NCBI RefSeq assembly: GCF_032586175.1
Contig: NZ_JAWHTE010000022.1
Coordinates: 1-64,000 of the forward strand
Reading direction: 5' to 3'
Source of the DNA: Ovoidimarina sediminis
GTDB taxonomy: Bacteria > Pseudomonadota > Alphaproteobacteria > Rhodobacterales > Rhodobacteraceae
DNA length: 64,000 nucleotides
Made by a program: the position numbers and the translations under genes. This document shows, one piece after another, positions 25,430-34,942 of the stretch (position 1 is its first letter; each line of letters starts with the position of its first letter). The notes beneath the pieces were generated by a model that searched no databases, was not told the origin of the DNA, and worked only from the letters and a program-made list of their open reading frames with translations.

Positions 25430-26658
25430 TCGTTCCCGTGCTCACCCCCCGTATCGTACATCTTGTCCTCGCCGGGCTTCTTGCCGCCCTGCCCGTTCTG
25501 TCCGCCGGTCCCGCCGCGGCGCAGGGCAGTTTTTCGCCGGTGATCCGCGTCAATGACAAGGTGATCACCGCCTATGACATCCAGCAGCGCGCGCGGCTTT
25601 TGCAGGCCCTGGGATCACCTGGCGATCCGCTGGAGGAGGCGCGCGAGGCGCTGATCGACGAGAAGCTTCAGCTTCAGGCGGCGGAGGCCACGGGGCTGTC
25701 GCTGACCGAGGAAGGCGTCGAACAGGGCATCGAGGAATTCGCGGGCCGTGCCAACACGACGCCCGAGAATTTCCTGGCCACGCTATCGCGCGCAGGCGTC
25801 GACCGGGAAACCTTCATCGATTTCGTCACCGCCGGACTGCTCTGGCGCGAAACGATCCGCCTGCGCTTTGCCCAGCGCGCGCGGGTCAGCGAGGATGACG
25901 TGGATCGGGCGGTGGCGCTGGCAAGCTCGGGCGGCGGTGCCCGGGTGCTGCTGTCGGAGATCATCCTTCCTGCACGGAATGCCCAGGAAGCGGCCCAGTC
26001 GGAAGAGCGCGCGCGCCAGATCGCCGCCTCGACCCGGGGGTTCCAGGCCTTCGCGGCCGCGGCGCGCAATTTTTCCGCCTCGCCCAGCCGGGGCCGGGGC
26101 GGGCGGATCGACTGGATCCCGCTCGGCAACCTGCCGCCGCAGATCCGGGCGGAACTTCTGACCTTGCCGCCGGGGGGCGTGACCACACCGCTTCGGGCCG
26201 GGAACGCGATTGCCGTCTTCCAGCTGCGCGAGCTTCAGGAGCTGCCGCCGCGGGCGCCGGAGGTTCTGTCGCTCGATTATGCCGAATTCCGGATCCCGGA
26301 CGGCGAGCGTGCCGATGCGGTGCGGATCGCGAACGAGATCGACACCTGCGACGATCTTTACGGGGTGGCGAAGAACCTGCCCGAGGACCGGCTTCTGCGC
26401 GAGGCGCGGCCGCTTGACGAGATCCCGGCGGACGTGCGCGAGGCGCTGGCAACGCTTGACGCCAACGAAGTGTCGACCTCGGTGCGCCGCGGCTCCACCC
26501 AGCTTCTGGTGATGCTGTGCGGGCGGACGACGGAGGCGAGCGAGGCGATCGACCGTGCGCAGATCCGCCGTCAGCTGGTGAACCAGCGGATCGAGAGCTA
26601 TGCCACGGGTTATCTGGCAGAACTCAGATCCGACGCGCAGATCATCGAACTCGAATGA
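25426..26658 (+). CDS. surA: Periplasmic chaperone/peptidyl-prolyl isomerase SurA
   Basis: A SurA-like chaperone for outer-membrane proteins, including LptD. A signal peptide ends at AAAQG (about residue 34), the SurA N domain includes NDKVITAYDIQQR, and a single parvulin domain spans about 170-275 (LLSEIILPA to AIAVFQLREL). Two starts are possible: 25426 (ATGA overlap with the lptD stop) or 25417. Its stop overlaps the pdxA start by ATGA. Confidence 0.92.
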   Translation: MIVPVLTPRIVHLVLAGLLAALPVLSAGPAAAQGSFSPVIRVNDKVITAYDIQQRARLLQALGSPGDPLEEAREALIDEKLQLQAAEATGLSLTEEGVEQGIEEFAGRANTTPENFLATLSRAGVDRETFIDFVTAGLLWRETIRLRFAQRARVSEDDVDRAVALASSGGGARVLLSEIILPARNAQEAAQSEERARQIAASTRGFQAFAAAARNFSASPSRGRGGRIDWIPLGNLPPQIRAELLTLPPGGVTTPLRAGNAIAVFQLRELQELPPRAPEVLSLDYAEFRIPDGERADAVRIANEIDTCDDLYGVAKNLPEDRLLREARPLDEIPADVREALATLDANEVSTSVRRGSTQLLVMLCGRTTEASEAIDRAQIRRQLVNQRIESYATGYLAELRSDAQIIELE

Positions 26659-27629
26659 TCCCGCCCCTCGCCGTCACCTGCGGCGAGCCGGCGGGCGTGG
26701 GGCCCGAGATCGCCGTGGCGGCTTGGAACGCGCTTCGGGGCGAGGTGCCCTTTGCCTGGATCGGCGATCCGTCGCATCTGCCCGCTGGCACACCGGTGGC
26801 CGAGATCGCCGCCCCGGCCGAGGCCGCCGAACAGGCAGGCGCGGCGCTTCCTGTCCTGCCCCATCCGTTCCCTGCCCCCGCGACGCCCGGCACGCCCGCG
26901 CCCGCAAACGCCGGAGCGGTGATCGAGGTGATCGCCCGGGCCGTCGATCTCACGCGATCGGGGGCGGCGGGCGGTGTCGTGACCTGCCCGATCTCGAAAA
27001 AGGCGCTGATCGACGGGGCCGGGTTCGCCTATCCCGGGCATACCGAATACCTCGCGGCCCTCGCGGGGGTCGACCGCGTGGTGATGATGCTGGCGTGCGA
27101 GACGCTGCGCACGGTGCCCGTGACGATCCACATCCCGCTGGCGGAGGTGCCGGGGGCGCTGACGGCAGAGCGTCTTGAGGAAACGATCCGCATCACGCAT
27201 CGCGCCCTTCTCTCCGATTTCGGGATCACGGCGCCCCGGATCGCGGTGTCGGGCCTCAACCCCCATGCCGGCGAAGGGGGCGCGATGGGCCGGGAGGATG
27301 CCGAGATCATCGCACCGGTGATCGCAGGGCTTCAGGACGAAGGCTTCGTCCTTCTGGGCCCCCTGCCCGCCGATACGATGTTTCACGAGGCCGCCCGCGC
27401 CCGCTATGACGCGGCGGTGGCGATGTATCACGATCAGGCGCTGATCCCGATCAAGACCATCGATTTCGCGGGCGGGGTGAACGTGACGCTGGGGCTGCCC
27501 TTCATCCGCACCTCGCCCGATCACGGCACGGCCTTCGACATCGCGGGTACCGGCAAGGCCGATCCGACGTCGCTGATCAACGCGCTGAAGCTTGCGCGCG
27601 ACATGGCCGCCCGGCGCGCGGGCCCCTGA
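26655..27629 (+). CDS. pdxA: 4-hydroxythreonine-4-phosphate dehydrogenase
   Basis: An NAD-dependent enzyme of pyridoxal-5'-phosphate synthesis (324 residues). Signatures are TCGEPAGVGPEI at the N terminus, TCPISKKAL near 113, the metal ligand region GHTEYLA and SGLNPHAGEGGAMG, and MYHDQALIPIK. The start overlaps the surA stop. The surA-pdxA-rsmA order is conserved in proteobacteria. Confidence 0.96.
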   Translation: MIPPLAVTCGEPAGVGPEIAVAAWNALRGEVPFAWIGDPSHLPAGTPVAEIAAPAEAAEQAGAALPVLPHPFPAPATPGTPAPANAGAVIEVIARAVDLTRSGAAGGVVTCPISKKALIDGAGFAYPGHTEYLAALAGVDRVVMMLACETLRTVPVTIHIPLAEVPGALTAERLEETIRITHRALLSDFGITAPRIAVSGLNPHAGEGGAMGREDAEIIAPVIAGLQDEGFVLLGPLPADTMFHEAARARYDAAVAMYHDQALIPIKTIDFAGGVNVTLGLPFIRTSPDHGTAFDIAGTGKADPTSLINALKLARDMAARRAGP

Positions 27630-27632
27630 TAT

Positions 27633-27677
27633 CTTCATGTGGCCGGAAGTATCCCGGGGTCTGGGGCAGAGCCCCAG
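27633..27677 (+). repeat. Dispersed intergenic repeat, copy B
   Basis: The 27-base core starts CTTCATGTGGCCGG and ends TCCCGGGG at 27659. It is followed by the perfect hairpin CTGGGGC-AGA-GCCCCAG at 27661-27677. It sits in the 87-bp gap between pdxA and rsmA and is 26/27 identical to copy C at 47180. Confidence 0.85.
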
Positions 27678-27716
27678 CGGTGGACAGGCCCCGAAACCTC
27701 TGCCACACCCACGCCC

Positions 27717-28559
27717 ATGAGCGCCATCGACGACCTGCCGCCCCTGCGCGAGGTGATCGCCGCCCACGGGCTTTCGGCGCGCAAGTCGCTTGGCCAGAAC
27801 TTCCTGCTTGACCTGAACCTGACCGCGAAGATCGCGCGTTCGGCGGGGGATCTGACCGGGGCGGATGTGCTGGAGATCGGGCCGGGCCCCGGCGGGCTGA
27901 CCCGCGGGCTTCTGGCCGAAGGCGCGCGCCGGGTCGTGGCCGTCGAAAAGGACGACCGCTGCCTCCCGGCCCTTGCGGAGATCGCGGCGGCCTATCCCGG
28001 GCGACTTGAGATCCTGTCGGGCGACGCGCTGGAGATCGACGTGGCTCGGGACCTGACCCCGCCCGTCAAGATCGTCGCGAACCTGCCCTATAACGTGGGC
28101 ACCGAACTTCTGACCCGGTGGCTCGACCCGCCCGACTGGCCGCCTTTCTGGCAGACGCTGACGCTGATGTTCCAGCGCGAGGTGGCAGAGCGGATCACCG
28201 CCGGACCGGGTTCCAAGGCCTATGGCCGTCTGTCCGTTCTGGCCGCATGGCGGAGCGACGCGCGGATCGTGATGGATCTGCCGCCATCCGCCTTCACCCC
28301 GCCGCCCAAGGTGCGGTCGGCGGTGGTGCATCTGACCCCGCTGCCCGAACCGCGCTTTCCGGCAAATGCGAAGACGCTGACCCGCACCGTGGCGGCGGCC
28401 TTCAATCAACGGCGCAAGATGCTGCGCGCTGCGCTGAAGCGGCTGGCGCCCGATATCGAGGATCGGCTGATCGCGGCCGGCATCGCGCCCACGGCGCGGG
28501 CCGAAGAGGTGCCGCTCGAGGCGTTCTGTGCCCTGGCCCGGGAACTGGACGCGCACTAG
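27717..28559 (+). CDS. rsmA: 16S rRNA dimethyladenosine transferase
   Basis: RsmA/KsgA (280 residues) dimethylates two adjacent adenines near the 3' end of 16S rRNA. Motifs are SLGQNFLLDLN, EIGPGPGGLTRGL (SAM motif I, near 55) and NLPYNVGTELL (the NLPY catalytic motif near 123), then FTPPPKVRSAVV. The ATG at 27717 is chosen from the family N terminus. Confidence 0.96.
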   Translation: MSAIDDLPPLREVIAAHGLSARKSLGQNFLLDLNLTAKIARSAGDLTGADVLEIGPGPGGLTRGLLAEGARRVVAVEKDDRCLPALAEIAAAYPGRLEILSGDALEIDVARDLTPPVKIVANLPYNVGTELLTRWLDPPDWPPFWQTLTLMFQREVAERITAGPGSKAYGRLSVLAAWRSDARIVMDLPPSAFTPPPKVRSAVVHLTPLPEPRFPANAKTLTRTVAAAFNQRRKMLRAALKRLAPDIEDRLIAAGIAPTARAEEVPLEAFCALARELDAH

Positions 28560-28644
28560 AAAATCCTGGTGTCCAAGCGGATCGGCGCGGGCAAGCACGC
28601 GCGCGGGGCCCCGCCCCGTCACGCCGATTGATAGATTCCGGGGA

Positions 28645-29193
28645 TTATTCCGCCGCTTCGGGGGCCTCGGGAGCGCCGCCGCCATCGCCCTGCCCGCTTT
28701 CGGCGTTCTGTTTGGGCTTGCGGCCGCGGCGCGGGCGGTTGGGCTTGCTTTCGGGCGTCTCGACAAGGCCCGAGTCGCTGTCGTTACCGACATCGACCAC
28801 ATCGGGTTGCGGCCCTTCGCCGGCCGCGACCTGTGCCGCCGAGTCGTGATCCTGCTGCTGGCGCTCGCGGCGCTGGTCGCGTTCCTGCTGCTCGCGCTCG
28901 CGGCGGGCCTCCTGTTCGCGCTCCTGCTGTTCGCGGCGCTGCTCCTGTTCGCGTTGCGCTTCGGACAGCATGCGCAGGTAATGTTCCGCGTGCTGCTGGA
29001 AGTTCTCCGCCGCCACCCGGTCATTCGAAAGCTGGGCGTCGCGCGCAAGCTGGTTGTACTTGTCGATGATCTGCTGCGGGGTGCCGCGCACCTTGCCTTC
29101 AGGGCCAGAGGAATCAAACACCCGGTTGACGATGTTTCCCATCGAACGGTTGCGGTTCGACTTCGACCGCGAACGTGTCTTCGAAGATCTCAT
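28645..29193 (-). CDS. DUF4167 domain protein
   Basis: A 182-residue alphaproteobacterial protein of unknown function. The DUF4167 core covers residues 1-80 (RSKSNRNRSMGNIVNRVFD, GTPQQIIDKYNQLARDAQ, HAEHYLRM). It is followed by a Glu/Gln/Arg-rich segment (85-115) likely to form a charged helix, and an acidic/basic low-complexity tail (NRPRRGRKPKQ). The basic N terminus suggests nucleic-acid or ribosome association, but that is inference. It follows prmC on the same strand after 253 bp. Confidence 0.88.
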   Translation of the reverse strand: MRSSKTRSRSKSNRNRSMGNIVNRVFDSSGPEGKVRGTPQQIIDKYNQLARDAQLSNDRVAAENFQQHAEHYLRMLSEAQREQEQRREQQEREQEARREREQQERDQRRERQQQDHDSAAQVAAGEGPQPDVVDVGNDSDSGLVETPESKPNRPRRGRKPKQNAESGQGDGGGAPEAPEAAE

Positions 29194-29446
29194 AGGGTCT
29201 CTTTGCTTGTGGCCTTCGGTGGCTCTGGCGATCGTCCCGTGTGTCCTTTGGGCTGAGAAACCTTTCTGGCTTCCCGGACGCTCGCAATGGTTGGCAAATG
29301 GCGCAGGGGGTGCTCCGGCACCCCACCGCCCGCGCAAATTCAGTAAGCACGGCCCTTGCGACAAGACAAGGGGAATCTGCCGAAAAAAGGGCGGATTCTT
29401 GCGACTCTCGCGGAAAATCAAAGATCTGACGGGTTTTCCGCCGATC

Positions 29447-30262
29447 TCAGCCGCGGGCGGAGACCACCCTGTTGCGACCATCGAGATCGGGTTGAACGGC
29501 GACGTCTTCAAGCCCTGCCGCGCGGAAAATCTCCGAAACCGCCGCGCCTTGCATGTGCCCGATCTCGACAAGAAGCCGCCCGCCGGGGGTAAGATGCCTG
29601 GACGCGCCTGCTGCGATGGCGCGATAGGCCGTCAGCCCGTCGGCTTCGTCGGTGAGCGCGACGCGCGGTTCCCATTCGCGCACTTCGGGGGCGAGATCGG
29701 GCATTTCGCCGGCCGCGATATAAGGCGGGTTCGACACGATGAGATCGAATTCCCCCTCAACCGCGCCCAACCAGTCAGAGATCGCGAAATCCAGCCGGTC
29801 GTCGATCTTCCGGAAACTGGCGTTGCGCTTTGCCACTGCGAGCGCGGCGGGAGAGATATCGGTGGCGAGCCCGGTTGCAGCGGGGCGTTCGAGGAGAAGC
29901 GAGATCGCGATGCAGCCTGAGCCCGTTCCGAGATCGAGAAGCCGGGTGAAGGGGGCCTGAAGCGCGAGATCCACGAGGGCTTCGGTTTCGGGGCGAGGAT
30001 CGAGCACATCGCCCGAGATGCCGAAGAATTCGGTCTTCCAGAAGGCGCGGAAGCCGGTGATATGCGACACCGGCTCGCGTTTGGCCCGCCGTCTGACGGA
30101 ATTGGCGAAGGTCGTGAGAGTAAGGCTGTTCGGGGTATCGCGATCCTGGCCCCCGATCTTCTCGCCCATCCACATCGCGTAGTCGTAGAGCCGCCGGACG
30201 TCGCCGCCGGGATCGGCGACCCCGGCCTCTTTCAGGATACGGCGCGCCTCGTCCCGGGTCAC
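29447..30262 (-). CDS. prmC: Release factor glutamine methyltransferase
   Basis: PrmC (271 residues) methylates the Gln of the GGQ motif in release factors. SAM motif I is DLGTGSGCIA at 110-119, and the catalytic NPPY is at 178-181. Its ATG overlaps the prfA stop by 4 bases, so enzyme and substrate are co-translated, the usual prfA-prmC arrangement. Confidence 0.96.
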   Translation of the reverse strand: MTRDEARRILKEAGVADPGGDVRRLYDYAMWMGEKIGGQDRDTPNSLTLTTFANSVRRRAKREPVSHITGFRAFWKTEFFGISGDVLDPRPETEALVDLALQAPFTRLLDLGTGSGCIAISLLLERPAATGLATDISPAALAVAKRNASFRKIDDRLDFAISDWLGAVEGEFDLIVSNPPYIAAGEMPDLAPEVREWEPRVALTDEADGLTAYRAIAAGASRHLTPGGRLLVEIGHMQGAAVSEIFRAAGLEDVAVQPDLDGRNRVVSARG

Positions 30263-31314
30263 AGCCCCTGTTCCGCGAGTTTCGCGGCCTGATCGCTTTC
30301 GATGAGCGCGTCGATCACCTCGTCGAGATCGCCCTGCATCACCTCGTTCAGCCGGTAGAGGGTGAGGTTGATCCTGTGATCCGTCATGCGCCCTTGCGGG
30401 AAGTTGTAGGTTCGTATGCGCTCCGAGCGGTCGCCGGAGCCGACCTGAGCCTTGCGGTCGGCCGCGCGTTCTTCCTCGGCGCGCTGGCGTTCGAGGTCGT
30501 AGAGCCGGGTGCGCAGAACCTGCATGGCTATCGCGCGGTTCTGGTGCTGGGATTTTTCGGACGATGTCACGACGATGCCCGTGGGCACGTGGGTGATCCT
30601 GACCGCGCTGTCGGTGGTGTTCACATGCTGGCCGCCGGCCCCGCTGGCGCGCATCGTGTCGATGCGGATATCGCTTGCGGGGATGTCGATGTCGACCTCT
30701 TCGGCCTCGGGCAGCACCGCGACCGTCGCCGCGGAGGTGTGGATGCGCCCGCCCGATTCCGTGGTGGGCACGCGCTGTACGCGGTGGACGCCACTTTCGA
30801 ACTTGAGCCGTGCGAAGACGCCGTCGCCGCGGATGTTGGCCACGACTTCCTTGATGCCGCCGAGTTCGGTTTCCGCAAGCTCGAGGATTTCGAAGCCCCA
30901 GCCCTTCGCCTCGGCATAGCGCTGGTACATGCGGAGAAGATCGCCCGCGAAAAGCGCCGCTTCCTCTCCCCCCGTGCCGGGCCGGATTTCAAGGATCGCG
31001 GGGCGTGCGTCGGCTGCGTCTTTCGGAAGGAGGGCGAGGCGGATTGCCTGTTCGACTTCCGGCAGCCGGGCCCTGAGGGTGGGCAGTTCCTCTTCCGCGA
31101 GCGCCTTCATCTCGGGATCGGAAAGCATCGCCTCGGCTTCCTCGATGTCGGCAAGGGTGGTGCGGTAGGTGGCGATGGTTTCGACCACGGGCTTGAGATC
31201 GGAATATTCCTTGGCGAGCGCGGCGATTTCGCCGGCCTCGGCGCCGCCGGCCATCTTCGCTTCGAGAAACTCGAAACGGGCGCGGATCTGGTCGAGTTTC
31301 TCGAAGGGAACCAT
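30259..31314 (-). CDS. prfA: Peptide chain release factor 1
   Basis: RF1 (351 residues) terminates translation at UAA and UAG. The GGQ motif is at 227-229 (ASGAGGQHVN), and the stop-recognition PxT tripeptide reads PTT at 183-185 in RVPTTESGG. The start at 31314 gives MVPFEKLDQI. Its role in reading UAG is relevant to the in-frame amber at 1226. Confidence 0.97.
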   Translation of the reverse strand: MVPFEKLDQIRARFEFLEAKMAGGAEAGEIAALAKEYSDLKPVVETIATYRTTLADIEEAEAMLSDPEMKALAEEELPTLRARLPEVEQAIRLALLPKDAADARPAILEIRPGTGGEEAALFAGDLLRMYQRYAEAKGWGFEILELAETELGGIKEVVANIRGDGVFARLKFESGVHRVQRVPTTESGGRIHTSAATVAVLPEAEEVDIDIPASDIRIDTMRASGAGGQHVNTTDSAVRITHVPTGIVVTSSEKSQHQNRAIAMQVLRTRLYDLERQRAEEERAADRKAQVGSGDRSERIRTYNFPQGRMTDHRINLTLYRLNEVMQGDLDEVIDALIESDQAAKLAEQGL

Positions 31315-31378
31315 GGGCCTCTGACACACGATTGGCCGGGTGCCGTCAAGCGTGGAGTGCGGGGCCGCGCCCGTGGCG

Positions 31379-31834
31379 TCAGTTGGAGGCGGTCAGCGCC
31401 TCTTGCAGACCTTCGACCCGCGCGCGGTTCACCCCCCAGTCGTACTGGCCGATCCCTTGCCGGGCGAAAACGCGGACGCGGGCGCCGCCTTCACGGGGCA
31501 GAACCTCGACAGTGGTGAAATCGGGGAAGCCCCAGAAGGCCGTGCGGGTGACGAAGGTCATCCGGCCCGTTCCCGCCTCGCCCACCAGAACGCGGGTGCG
31601 AGGGAGTGACAGAAGATGCGTCTCGACCCGGGACCAGACGGTTTGCGGTGTTTCCGCGAGATCGAAGACAGCGCGATGCCCGTTCTGCATCGGCCAGTCG
31701 CCGGGGGCGTCTTCCGGCACCTCGATGGCGGTGTGCCAGCGCGCGGGATCGACGGCGGACAGGCGGATCCAGGCCTGAAGGGCAATGGCGCCGAGGACGG
31801 CGAGGGCGAGAACGATGAGGAACGCGGTTTTCAT
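31379..31834 (-). CDS. DUF1499 family protein
   Basis: A 151-residue protein with an N-terminal membrane anchor (FLIVLALAVLGAIALQAWIR) and a DUF1499-like domain, shown by WSRVETHLLSLPRTRVL, TRTAFWGFPDFTTVEVLP and the closing QYDWGVNRARVEGL. Function unknown. It lies between the agmatinase and prfA genes on the same strand. Confidence 0.82.
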   Translation of the reverse strand: MKTAFLIVLALAVLGAIALQAWIRLSAVDPARWHTAIEVPEDAPGDWPMQNGHRAVFDLAETPQTVWSRVETHLLSLPRTRVLVGEAGTGRMTFVTRTAFWGFPDFTTVEVLPREGGARVRVFARQGIGQYDWGVNRARVEGLQEALTASN

Positions 31835-31883
31835 GGGAAGCGACGTATGCCGCGCTGCGCCCCATACAAGGTGATATTGAGAT

Positions 31884-32843
31884 TTATCTTTTGTTCCAGC
31901 AGTATAAGCAGACAAGCTCATGAGCCACATGGGCGCCCGCAACCGCCGTGATGGCGGCATGATCGAAGGGCGGCGAGACTTCGACCACGTCGCCGCCCAC
32001 CATGTTGATGCCCTTCAGACCTTGAAGAAGCGTGACGGCCTGGGCCGAGCTGAGCCCGCCCCAGACCGGCGTTCCGGTGCCCGGCGCGAAGGCGGGATCG
32101 AGGCAATCGATGTCGAAGGTCAGGTAGACAGGTCGGTCGCCCAAGGTTTCGCGGATGATGTCGAGCGTGCGGGCGGTGCCGTTCGTGTGCACGGCCTGCG
32201 CATCAACGATGGTGAAGCCGAGCGGTTCGGGGTTCGTGGTGCGGATGCCGACCTGAACGCTGGTGGTATCGTCGACGAGCCCCTCTTTCACGGCGGTGTA
32301 GAGGAAGGTGCCGTGATCGATGCGGTTCGGATCGTCATCGGCCCAGGTATCGCCGTGAGCGTCGAATTGAAGAACCGAGAGTTGTCCGAACTTCTCGGCA
32401 TAAGCCCTTAGGATCGGGAGGGTAATCGAGTGATCGCCCCCGAGTGCTATAGATCCAGCGCCGACCGATAGAATCCCACCGATATGCGCCTGAAGCTTGC
32501 CCGGAAATTCCGGCGTTTTTGCATAGTCGAAGGCGAGATCGCCGCAGTCGACGATGGTGAATTCCTCGAGCGGGCTGAATGGCCAGCCATAGGGGGGATC
32601 GAAGGGCTGAAGGCTTGACGCCTCGCGGATCGCGCGGGGGCCGAGCCGCGTACCGGGGCGGTTCGTGACGGCCTGGTCGAACGGTATGCCGGTGATGGCG
32701 AGATCGACGCCCGTGAGATCTTTCGTATAGCGGCGGCGGAGGAAGGATGTGGCGCCCGCGAAGGCATTCTCGAAGGCGAGGCCGCGCGAGGTTTCTTCCG
32801 TAAAGGCCCGGTCTATTTCATTTTTTGCGTCTTCGAGCGACAT
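31884..32843 (-). CDS. speB: Agmatinase (ureohydrolase family)
   Basis: A 319-residue Mn-dependent ureohydrolase, most like agmatinase (agmatine to putrescine and urea). Metal ligands lie in GGDHS (His138), DAHGD (161-165) and FDIDCLDP (Asp244, Asp246). A guanidinobutyrase or similar specificity cannot be excluded. It lies 58 bp downstream of the M20 hydrolase on the same strand, so they may share a transcript in nitrogen or polyamine turnover. Confidence 0.9.
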   Translation of the reverse strand: MSLEDAKNEIDRAFTEETSRGLAFENAFAGATSFLRRRYTKDLTGVDLAITGIPFDQAVTNRPGTRLGPRAIREASSLQPFDPPYGWPFSPLEEFTIVDCGDLAFDYAKTPEFPGKLQAHIGGILSVGAGSIALGGDHSITLPILRAYAEKFGQLSVLQFDAHGDTWADDDPNRIDHGTFLYTAVKEGLVDDTTSVQVGIRTTNPEPLGFTIVDAQAVHTNGTARTLDIIRETLGDRPVYLTFDIDCLDPAFAPGTGTPVWGGLSSAQAVTLLQGLKGINMVGGDVVEVSPPFDHAAITAVAGAHVAHELVCLYCWNKR

Positions 32844-32901
32844 CAGTGTGTTCCCATGCCCGGTGGTTGTTTGATTTGCCTCAGTGGATCGGCCGGTATC
32901 T

Positions 32902-34071
32902 TCAGCCCTCGGCCGGCGGCTGCGCCGTTTCGACGAGGCGGACGAAGAAACTGGCCCCGATGGGCGCGATCTCGTCGTTGAAATCGTAGGCGGGGTGGTG
33001 ACAGAAGTAGGGCGTGCCCTGCCCCAGGAAGACGAAGGCGCCGGGCCGCTGGAGGAGCATCTCGGAAAAATCCTCGCCCCCCATAACCGGCATCACGTTC
33101 GGGTTGACCTTGTCGGCCCCGACGAGATCGGAAGCGACGCGGACGGCGAACGCCGCTTCGTCGTCGTCATTGACGGTGACGGGATTGTCCCGGCGGTAGG
33201 TAAACGCGATATCGACCCCGAAGGCCGCCGCAACGCCGTCGCAGATTTCGCGCATGCGGCGCTCGACCATGTCCTGAGTGTCTTTCGAAAACGCCCGGAC
33301 CGTACCGCAGAGCGTGCCCGCGGCGGGGGTGATGTTGTAGGCCGTACCCGCCTCGATCCTGGTGACGGAGACGACCATCGCCTCGGTCGAGCCACGGTTG
33401 CGGGAGACGATGGTGTCGAAGGCCTGCGCCACCGCAAGAAGTGCGGGGATCGGATCGACGCTGAGATCGGGATAGGCCGCGTGGCCGCCCTTGCCCGTCA
33501 CGGTCACGTCGAATTCGTCGACCGAGGCCATGAGCGGCCCAGGGCGGGTGGCGAAATGGCCGAAGGGCAGCGCGGGTTCGTTGTGGATGCCGAAGACGCG
33601 GGAGATGCCGAAGCGATCCATCAGCCCTTCCTCGACCATCCGGCGCGCACCGCTTCCCGATTCCTCGGCAGGCTGGAAGATGAGCGCAACGCGCCCCGAG
33701 AAGTTGCGTGTTTCGCAGAGGTAGCGCGCGGCGCCGAGTAGCATCGTGGTGTGCCCGTCATGGCCGCAGGCATGCATCTTTCCCGGGGTTTCGCTGGCAT
33801 GATCCGCGCCCGTCGCCTCCATGATCGGAAGGGCATCCATGTCGGCGCGAAGCCCGATCGTCGGCCCAGACCCGCGCCCGTTCACGATCGCGACCATGCC
33901 GGTTTCAGCCAGCCCCTCGTGAAGTTCGTCGACACCGAATTCCCGCAGCCGTTCGGCCACGAAGGCGGAGGTCTTGGGCAGGTCGAATTCAAGCTCGGGA
34001 TTGCGGTGCAGCCAGCGGCGCCAGGCGGCCATCTCCTCGGCATATCCGGCGATGCGGTTGATGACGGCCAT
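32902..34071 (-). CDS. M20 family amidohydrolase (hippurate hydrolase-like)
   Basis: A 389-residue metallo-amidohydrolase of the M20D type. The metal-binding segments are MHACGHDGHTTML near 97-109, PAEESGSGARRM, FGIHNEP and GGEDFSEML near 348. It would remove an acyl group from an amino acid or related amide. GGAGAG precedes the ATG. Substrate unknown; the pairing with speB suggests nitrogen salvage. It is divergent from mazG. Confidence 0.93.
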   Translation of the reverse strand: MAVINRIAGYAEEMAAWRRWLHRNPELEFDLPKTSAFVAERLREFGVDELHEGLAETGMVAIVNGRGSGPTIGLRADMDALPIMEATGADHASETPGKMHACGHDGHTTMLLGAARYLCETRNFSGRVALIFQPAEESGSGARRMVEEGLMDRFGISRVFGIHNEPALPFGHFATRPGPLMASVDEFDVTVTGKGGHAAYPDLSVDPIPALLAVAQAFDTIVSRNRGSTEAMVVSVTRIEAGTAYNITPAAGTLCGTVRAFSKDTQDMVERRMREICDGVAAAFGVDIAFTYRRDNPVTVNDDDEAAFAVRVASDLVGADKVNPNVMPVMGGEDFSEMLLQRPGAFVFLGQGTPYFCHHPAYDFNDEIAPIGASFFVRLVETAQPPAEG

Positions 34072-34135
34072 GTGGACTCTCCGATGCCCGCGTGAAACGA
34101 ATGCCCCATCGTTTCAGACCCGAAGGCCGCCCGCA

Positions 34136-34936
34136 ATGTCCGATGCGCTGATCCGCGATCCCGAGGGGGGGATGCCCCGGCTTCTTGAAATCATGCGCAG
34201 ATTGCGGGACCCCGAGACGGGATGCCCCTGGGATATCGAGCAGGATTTCGCGTCGATCGCGCCCTATACGATCGAGGAGGCCTATGAGGTGGCCGATGCG
34301 ATCGAGCGTGAGGCCTGGGGGGAGTTGAAGGGCGAGTTGGGCGACCTTCTGTTGCAAACCGTCTATCACACGCAAATGGCGGAAGAAGCAGGGCTTTTCA
34401 GCTTCGCGGAGGTCGCCGACGCGATTTCCGACAAGATGGTGGCGCGGCATCCCCATGTGTTCGGCGCGGAGAGCCGGGAGAAGACTGCTGAGGAGCAGAC
34501 CCGCGACTGGGAGGCGCAGAAGGCGCGGGAGCGCGGATCGGTGGGGACGCTGGATGGCGTGGCGCTGGGGCTGCCCGCGCTCCTCCGGGCGCTGAAGCTG
34601 CAGAAGCGCCTTGCGCGGGTCGGGTTCGACTGGGGCACGACGGGGCCGGTTCTGGACAAGATCGTGGAGGAGGTGCACGAGCTTGAGGAAGCGCGCGCGA
34701 CATCGGCGGATGCGACTGAGGCGGAGTTCGGGGATCTTCTGTTCGTTCTGGTCAACCTCGCCCGGCACTGGGGCGTCGATCCGGAGGCGGCGCTAAGGCG
34801 CACGAATGCCAAGGTCGAGCGCCGGTTCGCCTGGATCGAGGCGCGGCTGGCCGAACGCGGCACGACGCCGTCCGACAGCACGCTGGAGGAGATGGACGCG
34901 CTGTGGGATGCGGCGAAGGCGGCGGAGCGGGGCTGA
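34136..34936 (+). CDS. mazG: Nucleoside triphosphate pyrophosphohydrolase MazG
   Basis: A 266-residue MazG with two helical NTP-PPase modules. The first has CPWDIEQDFASI, EEAYEVADAI and GELGDLLLQ, the second EEVHELEEA and EFGDLLFVLVNLARH, each with the EExxE/ExxD metal pattern. It degrades aberrant or excess NTPs and can influence (p)ppGpp. The ATG at 34136 is set by homology. Confidence 0.95.
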   Translation: MSDALIRDPEGGMPRLLEIMRRLRDPETGCPWDIEQDFASIAPYTIEEAYEVADAIEREAWGELKGELGDLLLQTVYHTQMAEEAGLFSFAEVADAISDKMVARHPHVFGAESREKTAEEQTRDWEAQKARERGSVGTLDGVALGLPALLRALKLQKRLARVGFDWGTTGPVLDKIVEEVHELEEARATSADATEAEFGDLLFVLVNLARHWGVDPEAALRRTNAKVERRFAWIEARLAERGTTPSDSTLEEMDALWDAAKAAERG

Positions 34937-34942
34937 GCCGGA

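Noticed and set aside
29307..29324. GGGGTGC/GCACCCC hairpin between prmC and the DUF4167 gene
   Set aside because: Stem is real but no T-run in either direction and it lies inside a same-strand gap; not enough to call a terminator.
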